Source of the DNA: Pigoraptor chileana
Lineage: Eukaryota > Opisthokonta > Filasterea
Length of the DNA stretch: 33,530 bases
Direction: 5' to 3'
NCBI GenBank assembly: GCA_943704495.1
Contig: CALSCR010004404.1
Coordinates: 1 to 33,530 of the forward strand
The notes below the pieces were generated by a model that searched no databases, was not told the origin of the DNA, and worked only from the letters and a program-made list of their open reading frames with translations. The position numbers and the translations under genes were made by a program. Numbering within the stretch: position 1 is the first letter of the stretch; each line of letters starts with the position of its first letter. Positions 8,743 to 16,130 of this stretch are shown here, piece by piece.

Positions 8743-9126
8743 TTGTTTCGTCGGAAAAAACCAAACACAGTTGGCACGACCGCTTGTTTGTGTGCTGTGG
8801 TTGACGATAGCACAGTGCACTGTCTACACGACACGACAGGCATTCCTAATGCAGTTCTGCAACGCGTGGCAACGCAAATCACTTTGACGGGTTCGATTGG
8901 AGACATGTCCAGCAGCTCTGACATTCGTCTAGATCTTGATATTTCCAACGACATTGTTAGTGGATTCCAGCAAGCGTTTAGCATGTCACTGGAAACTCTA
9001 CCGAGAACCCCAATCGTCACCCAACGGAGTTTTGTAGGATTTGACCAGTTCACAATAACCAACCAGTTACGTGCGAACAACCATGCGTCACAACCCCACC
9101 GTAGTGCGTCAGAACAACCGTCGTAG
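8743..9126 (+). CDS. Possible small protein, start unresolved
   Basis: About 127 codons. The central part (DSTVHCLHDTTGIPNAVLQRV, then DLDISNDIVSGFQQAFSMSLE) reads like a real protein. The frame has no ATG at its beginning, and competing short ATG frames lie at 8705 and 8731 behind an AT-rich leader (AATAAAAGTATATAC). No family recognised. The C-terminus runs into CGTCAGAACAACCG-type repeats. It may be broken or mis-framed. Confidence 0.35.
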   Translation: MFRRKKPNTVGTTACLCAVVDDSTVHCLHDTTGIPNAVLQRVATQITLTGSIGDMSSSSDIRLDLDISNDIVSGFQQAFSMSLETLPRTPIVTQRSFVGFDQFTITNQLRANNHASQPHRSASEQPS

Positions 9127-9169
9127 CGCGTCAGAAAAACCGTATTGTGTCAGGAAGTCCGTGCGCGGT

Positions 9170-9255
9170 CAGAAAACCAGAAGTGCAATCAGAAAACCAG
9201 AAGTGCAATCAGAAAACCAGAAGTGCAATCAGAAAACCAGAAGTGCAATCAGTAA
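9170..9255. repeat. Tandem repeat, 20-base unit
   Basis: Four near-identical copies of AGTGCAATCAGAAAACCAGA, flanked by looser GCGTCAGAA units from about 9085. Confidence 0.85.
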
Positions 9256-9322
9256 ACCCGCGGTGCGCGGCGGTACGCGCAAATAAAAATTATCTCTACA
9301 GCTTTTAGGATAGCCTATTGCG

Positions 9323-9883
9323 ATGGTCGAAATCACTGTACAGGACATTATTGAGGGCGACATTCGCCAAAGGCTTCAAGACGTCTTTACCAGTCTAGAT
9401 AATAACAACAAGGGCTCGCTCAAGGTGAGTGACATTGTCGATGTTAAGTCTGCAGTGACAAAGGAGTCTGAGTCCAAAGTGCTCAAGATGCTTGGCTCCA
9501 CCAAGTTTCTTGGGCTGTACCAGTACAGCAACGTGACGAAGGAGGAGTTTGAGGAGAAGTTTTACCCGACGCTTCTCCAGAAGATCGTCACGAAGCTGTA
9601 CGCCTCTATTTTGGACGATTGTACCGTTGAGTTCATGAACGAGCTGAAGGAAAGCGCCCAGAAGATTCTCACAGAGTGTGCAAGCGAACCGGTTGTAAAC
9701 AAGGCCACTGCTCCATTCAGCAGGACAATCGCCACCACAGTCCAAGTTGAACCTGATGCACCTGTTGAAGGTGCCGCTCCCGTTGTGAACATTCGGACAA
9801 AGAAGCTAACGTTGACGCCCCGCGCTAACCGCAACGTTGCAAAGTCCAACGTCCAGACTATTGGGTTTGGCATGGGTTTGTAA
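9323..9883 (+). CDS. EF-hand-like protein, 186 aa
   Basis: Near residues 22-36, LDNNNKGSLKVSD fits one EF-hand loop (D, N, K, G, L, D at the six key places), preceded by a helix (DIRQRLQDVFTS). A second region is helical (LLQKIVTKLYASILDD). The last 50 residues are low-complexity and basic. Calcium binding is plausible but the loop has Lys at position 5, and only one hand is visible. The start ATG follows an AT-rich leader (AAATAAAAATTATC) 20-40 bases upstream. It converges with the large gene at 9936, 52 bases away. Confidence 0.7.
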   Translation: MVEITVQDIIEGDIRQRLQDVFTSLDNNNKGSLKVSDIVDVKSAVTKESESKVLKMLGSTKFLGLYQYSNVTKEEFEEKFYPTLLQKIVTKLYASILDDCTVEFMNELKESAQKILTECASEPVVNKATAPFSRTIATTVQVEPDAPVEGAAPVVNIRTKKLTLTPRANRNVAKSNVQTIGFGMGL

Positions 9884-9897
9884 GCGGGGTCCAACCA

Positions 9898-10009
9898 GGC
9901 ACGGACCGCCGCGCCACCACGGTTCTGTGAGTTTACTAGTGCGTTGTTTGTAGTAAACTCAAAAATCTGCAAAAAAAATCAGAACCGTGGTGGCGCGGCG
10001 GCCCGTGCC
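9898..10009. repeat. Inverted pair of family A repeats with inner palindrome, between convergent genes
   Basis: A family A copy at 9898-9926 faces an inverted copy at 9981-10009 (arms of 29 bases, nearly identical). Inside lies a second perfect inverted repeat, GAGTTTACTA (9929-9938) and TAGTAAACTC (9951-9960), with a 12-base loop. The stop of the 9936 gene is inside the inner palindrome and the right arm is within its coding sequence. This could be a two-way transcript end or a small MITE-like element. Confidence 0.85.
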
Positions 10010-11612
10010 TTCTGATCACTGGGACGTCCGTCTCGATTTTAGAACTGACAATGTCCGTTTGAATCTTTGTTGGATCACCTACGAAATCTGCCACGAGAAA
10101 CAACGAACCGTCTTGCATTTGCACTGGTTGGCGCCAATCACGCACAGTGGACGGCACACCCAACTGCCTGCAAAGCTCTTTCACCTGTTGAATTCGGACG
10201 ATGTTGTTCCTGTACGCTGTTCCTGTCGCGTTGTAGGGCCCTTTATAGACGACTCCGGCGGCAGCATCGACGTATACCACCTTTTTGTGGCGGGCGGTTA
10301 GCTTTTGGGCGTGGGGGAGAGTGAAGATTGCGGGGTTCCGCCCCCGCGCGACAATTCCGTCTGGTTCATTGTTTGTCTTGGGTTCATTGATTGTCTTTGG
10401 TTCATTGATTGTTGTCTTGGGTTCATTAATTGTCTTGGGTGGTTTGACTGTCACGGCCGGTGTGAGAACTGCTTTTGGATTTTCTTGCAACCGTTTGAAG
10501 TCTATGTAGAGCTGCCTGTATGCGGGGATGAGAAATTCTGTTGCCTCGTTCGTTACAAGGGAACCGTTTGTCGCGAATTCGACAAGTCCTCCTGTTGACA
10601 GCTTTCCTGTATGAATGTCGAAGATGTAGTCGTCAAGTTTAAGCTTGTACCCTGCGAGATTGTTGTCGTAGTTGGGTAAGGTTGTCGTCAGCGCGGTCTG
10701 TGCCTGCAGTAGACAGTTCCGTGGTGGCGCGGCGGTCCGTGCGGTTAAACTACGAACCGTGGTGGCGCGGCGGTCCGTGCCAGTGCCCGTCCAGTCGATT
10801 TGCGCGTCAAATATGATGAGAAGGGCTGCATGGTAGAGATAGATTGGCTTTTCCTTGTGTGTCATTTTCTTGTAAAAGAATTGAAGGGCATTTGTTGCTT
10901 CGGAGTTTCTGACTTGCGCGTGGACGATTGCCCAAACATTGGCGATTTGCTTGGGATGGCACTGGACGATTTGTCCAATCCAGTATAGTGCGGCGTGGTT
11001 GCGCTCGCTCAAGAGTTTTCCGATTTTGCGCAGAATGGCATTTTCGTCTGCTGCGTTTTCACCAGAGTATTGTAATGCATACAGTTGTGGGTCGCATTCA
11101 AGGAGCAGGCGAATGTGAAGGGCTCCATCGCAGTCTGGCTTAGGGGGAAGAAGATACGCCGTTTTGAAGTCACTCACAAGGCGAATTTTGCGTTGCGCCA
11201 CCACTGTGCAGTAAAAGTCAGTGAGATATTGGCGACTGGTGTCGTTCTTGCGATTTGTCCACCAAGCTTCATACAGCCGCTTGGCCACGATGGGAAGCCA
11301 CCAACATGCGACGGATACTTCTTCGCTGATCATAACGACCAGCCGATTAATGATATTTGACCTAATTTTTGTTGCATTGGACACAACTTGCTCGACGGTC
11401 ATATTGCTCTTTCTCGCGAGATTTGCCGCAATGGACGAGTCATTCTCAGCGAGACTGAACAAATCAAGTTCGGCTAAACAGTACAAGCCATTGTCGAGTT
11501 CTCCGCGACGTGCATACTTTTGAATTGCACTCTTGAGATCAGACACTCTGTAGCCATTGAAGGTGCGCTCAACCCGAAGCTTAAGACACATTTCTCCCGT
11601 CGGTTGATCCAT
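9936..11612 (-). CDS. MgsA/RarA C-terminal-like protein with repeat-derived inserts
   Basis: 558 aa. Residues 25-50 (LKSAIQKYARRGELDNGLYC) and ALYWIGQIVQ near 208 resemble the C-terminal clamp-loader-like domain of MgsA/RarA AAA+ proteins, here without an ATPase domain; related stand-alone domains are known in giant viruses. Residues 275-300 (TDRRATT, TARTAAPPR) come from two family A copies. A conserved-looking segment follows (YKLKLDDYIFDIHTGK, 322-337), then TINEPK repeats (392-417), a family B palindrome (VARGRNPA, about 420-427) and a C-terminal module with VVYVDAAAGVVYKGPY and DGSLFLVADFVG. The final residues (RRHGPPRHHGS) are again family A. A role in replication or repair is inferred from the first domain only. 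Confidence 0.7.
   Translation of the reverse strand: MDQPTGEMCLKLRVERTFNGYRVSDLKSAIQKYARRGELDNGLYCLAELDLFSLAENDSSIAANLARKSNMTVEQVVSNATKIRSNIINRLVVMISEEVSVACWWLPIVAKRLYEAWWTNRKNDTSRQYLTDFYCTVVAQRKIRLVSDFKTAYLLPPKPDCDGALHIRLLLECDPQLYALQYSGENAADENAILRKIGKLLSERNHAALYWIGQIVQCHPKQIANVWAIVHAQVRNSEATNALQFFYKKMTHKEKPIYLYHAALLIIFDAQIDWTGTGTDRRATTVRSLTARTAAPPRNCLLQAQTALTTTLPNYDNNLAGYKLKLDDYIFDIHTGKLSTGGLVEFATNGSLVTNEATEFLIPAYRQLYIDFKRLQENPKAVLTPAVTVKPPKTINEPKTTINEPKTINEPKTNNEPDGIVARGRNPAIFTLPHAQKLTARHKKVVYVDAAAGVVYKGPYNATGTAYRNNIVRIQQVKELCRQLGVPSTVRDWRQPVQMQDGSLFLVADFVGDPTKIQTDIVSSKIETDVPVIRRHGPPRHHGSDFFCRFLSLLQTTH
10330..10347. repeat. Family B palindrome inside the 9936-11612 gene
   Basis: GCGGGGTTCCGCCCCCGC forms a GC stem of six pairs. 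Here it is inside a coding region, translated as part of RGRNPA on the minus strand. A TTCATTGATTGTCTTGGG-type tandem (10360-10440) encoding TINEPK lies next to it. Confidence 0.8.
10717..10781. repeat. Two family A copies inside a coding sequence
   Basis: Two direct copies separated by GGTTAAACTACGA, read through in two different minus-strand frames (GTDRRATT and ARTAAPPR) without a stop. They fall between two domains of the 9936-11612 product. Confidence 0.85.
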
Positions 11613-11670
11613 TTTTGGTTCACGCAGCAGAATACATCTTCAGCGACTAAATAAGTTGTCATTTTTTCCA

Positions 11671-11791
11671 GGCACGGACTGCCGCGCCACCACGGTGCTG
11701 TCTACTCAGGCACGGACCGCCGCGCCACCACGGTGCTCAGTTTACTGAATTAGACAAACTCAGAACCGCCGTGGCGCGGCTTCCCCGCGCA
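11671..11791. repeat. Family A cluster: two direct copies and one inverted copy
   Basis: Copies begin at 11671 and 11709, with an inverted degraded copy at 11763. The spacer between the last two has CAGTTTACT and AAACTCAG, the same inverted inner motif as at 9929-9960, so both places hold one composite structure. Lies upstream of the 11612 gene start. Confidence 0.8.
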
Positions 11792-11840
11792 GGTTTAAGG
11801 GTAATAAAAAACAAGCTTAAGCGATTTGAAGGCCAAGTCA

Positions 11841-12149
11841 ATGAGCATTTTGACGATTAACAGTGTGCAATTGTGCCGTGCCAGCGAGCACTTGATGAAG
11901 CTCGAGCCAATGGCATTGCTCATGGATTTGAGAAGGAGCTCAAGGATAGCAGGCACCAGAGCACAGCGAAATGTGCACCGCAAAGGGATCGCTACTCCGT
12001 CTATTCATGAGGCCCTGAGCGTTTCGCTGCTCCCCACGAGTGTTTTTGTCCTCTCCCCCCACGAGTTTTCACCACGAGCGTTTCGCCGCTCATTGCAAGG
12101 GGTTCTGTTTTGTTCCTGGGTTGTATCACGACGATGGTTTAATCGTTAA
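11841..12149 (+). other. Weak open frame ending in family C-like repeats
   Basis: An ATG at 11841 opens MSILTINSVQLCRASEHLMK. The later part is read from GAGCGTTTCGCTGCTC-type repeats (12010-12100). No domain seen. It may be chance, and the surrounding 11613-12449 otherwise holds repeats and hairpins. Confidence 0.25.
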
Positions 12150-12160
12150 ACCATCGTCGT
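12128..12160. terminator. Perfect 15-bp hairpin
   Basis: ACGACGATGGTTTAA, loop TCG, TTAAACCATCGTCGT. This is the longest perfect stem I found in the window, followed on the plus strand by T-rich sequence (TTGTAATGTTTGTTTTC). Terminator, polyadenylation hairpin or other structured site; role is inferred. Confidence 0.65.
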
Positions 12161-12283
12161 TTGTAATGTTTGTTTTCTGTTATTTCCGTGATCAACATGC
12201 GATCAAAGCACTCCAACAACGGTTGCACCAAGATAAGAAACCACTTCTTCAACCCCCCCGAAGCATCGTTGGTTACAACTAGT

Positions 12284-12450
12284 GAGCGGCGGAACGCTCT
12301 GTGTAACAGAAACCCCGTGGAGAGCGGCGGAACGCTCTGTGTAACAGAAACCCCGTGGAGAGCGGCGGAACGCTCTGTGTATCAGAAACCCCGTGGTGAG
12401 CGGCGGAACGCTCTGTGTAATAGAAAACCCGTGGTGAGCGGCGGAACGCT
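12284..12450. repeat. Family C array, 40-base period
   Basis: Five copies of GTGAGCGGCGGAACGCTC plus the spacer TGTGTAACAGAAACCCC. The copy at the right end overlaps the stop codon of the minus-strand gene ending at 12450, whose TGA begins TGAGCGTTCCGCC. The 40-base period equals that of the family A array at 4173-4400. Confidence 0.9.
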
Positions 12451-12980
12451 CAGCAGATGCTGGGACGCCTATCTGCAAACACTGCTCCTCGTGGCATTGC
12501 GCTGCTCATTTGCTTGCGTTCAGGCAGCTTGGACATGCGTATGTTTTTCGGATTGATATGACGGGCGGGTTCGGTTGTCATTACGTCGGACTCTGGTGAC
12601 TCCGTATTTTCAGGACGCTTGTTTGAATCCAGTAATCGAAGCAGAAGTTCTTCCTGACTTGAAAAAGTCTGGTTGACAACATGTTGGGCCGCTGGCTGGG
12701 TTGTGGGCGGGGTTGTGGACTGGGTTGTGGGCGGGGTTGTTGCCTGGTCGGTAGTTGGCTGGGCGGGCGGATTGGTTCGAAGATAGTGGACAAAGTCGCG
12801 TTCAATAGGCGGCATTGTCTTTTGAAACATCAATGAACAGTACTGGGTTGAACGGTCAATGGCGAACTTGCCGAATGCATGCTGAGCGTGTGCCATAAAG
12901 CTTTCCTTTGTGTCAAAGGCGGACGTCTGTTTTCCGATTTCGTACAGGCTGTCGACAAATGCGTCAAACTGACTCCCCAT
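12450..12980 (-). CDS. Small partner protein of the kinase-cyclin gene (copy 1)
   Basis: 176 aa from ATG 12980, chosen because its paralogue at 32091 begins at the equivalent place; the frame is open further upstream but would run into the divergent kinase gene. Three blocks are shared with the paralogue: the N-terminus (FDAFVDSLYEIGKQTSAF against MDAYLAELFEFGQWASQF), a leucine-rich helix (QEELLLRLLD against HEQRLLQML), and the C-terminus (RMSKLPERKQMSSA against QLSKLPDRKHISDA). A Pro/Thr-rich linker (PTTQSTTPPTTQP) separates the first two blocks. The protein ends RRPSIC, a basophilic-kinase type RRxS-hydrophobic site. Divergent from the kinase-cyclin gene with a 67-base shared promoter region. 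No known family; a regulator or substrate of the kinase is inferred. Confidence 0.75.
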   Translation of the reverse strand: MGSQFDAFVDSLYEIGKQTSAFDTKESFMAHAQHAFGKFAIDRSTQYCSLMFQKTMPPIERDFVHYLRTNPPAQPTTDQATTPPTTQSTTPPTTQPAAQHVVNQTFSSQEELLLRLLDSNKRPENTESPESDVMTTEPARHINPKNIRMSKLPERKQMSSAMPRGAVFADRRPSIC

Positions 12981-13047
12981 GTTGTCGTTCTTATCAAGCT
13001 GGGTAGAAAATTTATTTTGTATTTTCATATTTAAAGCTGGATTGACG
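12981..13047. promoter_or_regulatory. Divergent promoter region of module copy 1
   Basis: 67 bases between the two ATGs, with an AT-rich centre (TTTATTTTGTATTTTCATAT, then TTAAAG). It must serve both genes. No exact motif is shared with the equivalent region at 31990-32090 beyond AT-richness. Confidence 0.5.
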
Positions 13048-14490
13048 ATGAAGACGCCAATCAAGTTGATTAAACGTTTCCTGCCAAAACGGCACAAGGG
13101 TGTGCCTGCGTGCCACGAGCATCACTGGAACTGCAACTGCAGTGTCATGCTTGACATCGACAATGAAACGCCTTGTTCCAACGACTGCCAACGCGTCCAA
13201 GAGCGCGTGTGCTCCACGGTCATTATTGGCAAGAAGTCGGTGATCAAGCGCTGCCAACATGCGGAAGACGGCGTCAACGCAGATTGGCTCGACGAGGTGA
13301 GCATGATTTTGAAGATCAAGCATCGCAACTTTATGCAAATTTTGGATTTTGACGTCCACAACGGCGAACATTCTCAGCTGATTCTTCCCCGATTCGGTAC
13401 AACCATTGACGATTTCTCTGATTACGCGAGCCTGTCTGTGCGCAAGAAGGCATTCAAGCCCGTCACCAATCAGTGTTTGTCTGCGCTTGATTACCTCCTG
13501 GAAAATGGAATTATTCACGGCGACCTGAAGCCGGACAACGTCTTGATTGATCCCGACACCCTTACCATCAACATTATTGATTTCAACAGCTCCATGAATC
13601 TTCATCCTCTCAAAACGATTTCAAACAGCATGGCCACGTACATCTACCAGTCGCCGGAAGTCATTTGGGAACGCGGAGTAAACTCTGCATCGGTGGACGT
13701 GTGGGGGATTGGCGTCGTTCTCTTCTACCTTGTCACGAAAAAGGCGTTTGGCATGGCACTCGAACACGAATACGCAGAGTATACGGAGACTGGTCAGCCG
13801 CCCAAAATTGCCAGGGATGTCTGGGACATAAGCGTGACAAGCAAGACCAGGGACATTCTAAAGCAGTCTGGATTTGATAACAAGCATTGCGAAATGGTGC
13901 GCAAGATGCTGGCAGTCAAGCCGGCGTATAGGTATCGGGCAAACATGAAATTTTCGCTGGAAGAGTACATTGCCGGGGTGGACGAGATCAGCGAACAAGA
14001 CTACATTCCGCCATTTCTAATGACACCTGGCACCGATGGTGTGTCACCGCGCTTGTCGGTGTTTCACAGCATGGCCGAAGTTGCGACTCAGGTGGAGATG
14101 AGCCCCATTACTTTTGCGCTTGCCCTCAACCTGATCGACCGCTACATCAGCCTGGTGTTCAAGACGGGCAACGGACTGCCAATCGATAATTCAGTCATTC
14201 TCGGGGGCTATTCTGCAATGGGATTGCTCTGTCTCAATCTTGCCGGTAAGCTCACCCGCGACACGACAATCAGCATTAACGCGTGCACAAACTTGTTGTC
14301 AAACGCATTTCAGACATCGTTCATAGTGGCACTCGAGAGGCGCATCGTTGATACACTCTTGCGCAACGGCACGATGCACCGCGTGACCGCCCTCGATAGA
14401 CTGGAACACGCAAGGGCAGATTCGTACACGTGCGAGCAGGTCATTAAGCTCCATTGCGGGGTTACGCCCCCGCGCGGCAGTGGGTGCTAA
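13048..14490 (+). CDS. Protein kinase fused to a cyclin-like domain (copy 1)
   Basis: 480 aa from ATG 13048, preferred over an upstream non-ATG start because it matches the paralogue. Residues 27-47 hold WNCNC and CSNDC, a CxC plus CxxxC pair kept with identical spacing in the paralogue (possible metal site). Kinase domain about 50-308: VIK lysine K67, helix-C glutamate E83, HGDLKPDN (157-164), DFN instead of DFG (178-180), SPE (202-204), DVWGIGVV. Residues about 333-450 have the cyclin-box pattern: HSMAEV, TFALALNLIDRYIS, ILGGYSAMGLLCLNLAGK, LERRIVDTLL. Kinase and activator-like fold in one chain suggests cyclin-style control in cis, perhaps of the host cell cycle (inference). The C-terminal tail GVTPPRG is encoded by a family B hairpin. 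Confidence 0.88.
   Translation: MKTPIKLIKRFLPKRHKGVPACHEHHWNCNCSVMLDIDNETPCSNDCQRVQERVCSTVIIGKKSVIKRCQHAEDGVNADWLDEVSMILKIKHRNFMQILDFDVHNGEHSQLILPRFGTTIDDFSDYASLSVRKKAFKPVTNQCLSALDYLLENGIIHGDLKPDNVLIDPDTLTINIIDFNSSMNLHPLKTISNSMATYIYQSPEVIWERGVNSASVDVWGIGVVLFYLVTKKAFGMALEHEYAEYTETGQPPKIARDVWDISVTSKTRDILKQSGFDNKHCEMVRKMLAVKPAYRYRANMKFSLEEYIAGVDEISEQDYIPPFLMTPGTDGVSPRLSVFHSMAEVATQVEMSPITFALALNLIDRYISLVFKTGNGLPIDNSVILGGYSAMGLLCLNLAGKLTRDTTISINACTNLLSNAFQTSFIVALERRIVDTLLRNGTMHRVTALDRLEHARADSYTCEQVIKLHCGVTPPRGSGC
14456..14473. repeat. Family B palindrome at the end of the kinase-cyclin gene
   Basis: GCGGGGTTACGCCCCCGC, a 6-bp GC stem, translated as CGVTPPR just before the stop. Position suggests a transcript-end hairpin. 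Confidence 0.8.
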
Positions 14491-14924
14491 CCGGGCGGGG
14501 TGTAGGCGAGGTGGCGGGGTGTGGGGTCACTTCGCGAGACCGGCTGGTGTTTGTTTGTCAAGCTGGACATACAAGTTCGCACAAAACAAATTTGTGCCAA
14601 TAAAATTGTTGGGCCGAGTCTGGCACGATGGGCCAATACAACTGGTGTGGTCTGCACTGTTGTGGCTCCTTGTTGTGGCTGTGGCGCACATGTTACGTTT
14701 TCAGCGCCACAGTTTTCAGCCATGGCATGGCACCGTTTGTGAGAAGTCGACTAGTGTTGGGTGGAGTGATTGAATCGCGTTCAGATTGACAGTCTATTAT
14801 CCGCCCTGAACGGAAAGTGGAGAGTGATTTAAAACAACAGTTTCTAGCCCTCAAAAAGTTTTTGAGGAGTGGCGATTTCCTAACTAATTTCACGACTTAA
14901 CGAAAGGGGCACTTTCCTAACTTA
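14491..14924. other. Non-coding stretch, nothing recognised
   Basis: G-rich sequence after the kinase stop (GGCGGGGTGTAGGCGAGG), then ordinary sequence with only short frames on both strands. No RNA gene or repeat family seen. Confidence 0.4.
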
Positions 14925-16130
14925 TCCACTCCGCAAACAGTGTGCACTCCGGAAACATATTACGCGCACCATAAAGTGTGCATTCCGCAAACAGTGCGCA
15001 CTCCGCAGACAAGTTGCGCGCCGCAAACAGTATGCACCCGGAAACAGTGTAGATTCCGCAAACAGTGTAGATTCCGAAACAGTGTAGATTCCGCAAACTG
15101 TGTGCATTCCGACAGTTTGCTAGCCGCAAACAGTATGCACTCCGCAAACTGTGTGCACTCTGCAAACAGTGTGCACTACGGAAGCATATTGTGCGCAACA
15201 GAAAGTGTGCACTCCGCAGATAGAATGCGCGCCGCAAACAGTATGCACTCCGCAAACAGTGTGCACTCCGCAGAAAGTATGCACTCCGCAAACAGTATGC
15301 AGTCCGCAGACAGTATGCACTCCGCAGCCAGATTGAGCGCCGCAAACAGTGTGCACTCCGCAGACAGATTGCGCGCCGCAAGCAGTATGCACTCCGCAAC
15401 AGTGTGCACACCGGCAACGGATTGCGAGCCGCAAACAGTATGTACTCCACAAACTGTGTGCACTCTGCAAACAGTGTGCACACCGGAAACATATTACGCG
15501 CAACATAAAATGTGCACTCCGCAAACAGTGTGCATTTCGCAAGCAGTGTGCACCGCAGACAAATTGCGCGCCGCAACAGTATGCACTCCGAAAACAGTGT
15601 GCATTCCGCAAACAGTGTGCACTCCGGCGACAGAATGCGCGTCGCAAACAGTGTGCACTCCGACAGAATGCGCGCCGTAAACAGTGTGCACTCTGGAAAC
15701 ATATTCCGCGCAGAAAGTGTGCACTCCGTGAACAGCACTCCGCAGACAGAATGCGCCCCGCAAACAGTGTGCACTCTGCAAACAGTTGCACTCCGCAGAC
15801 AGATCGTGGACAATGTGCAGACAGTGTGCTCTGCAGACAGTTTGCACTATGCAGACAGTTTGCACTCCGCAGACAGATTGCGCGCCGCAGTCAGAATGCA
15901 ATCCGCAGACAAATTGCGCGCCCGGCAGATAGATTCCGCGCCACAGATAGATTCCGCGCCACAGATAGATTCCGCCGCAAACAGTATGCACTCCCGAAAC
16001 AGAATGCACCGCAGACAGTGCACTCCGCAGACAGATTGCGCGCCGCAGACAGATTGCGCGCCGCAGACAATGTGCATTCTGCAGACAATGTGCACTCCCG
16101 AAACGGTGTACACTCCGCAGGCAGTCTATC
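14925..16130. repeat. 1.2-kb tandem repeat, 18-base CAGTGTGCACTCCGCAAA unit
   Basis: Some sixty imperfect copies of an 18-base unit. Two subtypes alternate: CAGTGTGCACTCCGCAAA and CAGATTGCGCGCCGCAAA, differing around a GTGCAC or GCGCGC palindrome. The multiple-of-three period keeps frames open on both strands, giving long false ORFs. Contraction to 17 or 12 bases occurs in places. No unique spacers, so it is not a CRISPR array. Could be a structural or origin-like region; no evidence decides. Confidence 0.9.

Noticed and set aside
12979-13047. Upstream start for kinase-cyclin copy 1
   Set aside because: Non-ATG start inside the divergent promoter; the paralogue begins at the later ATG.
14925-16130. 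CRISPR array
   Set aside because: Units are contiguous with no unique spacers and no cas gene in the window.
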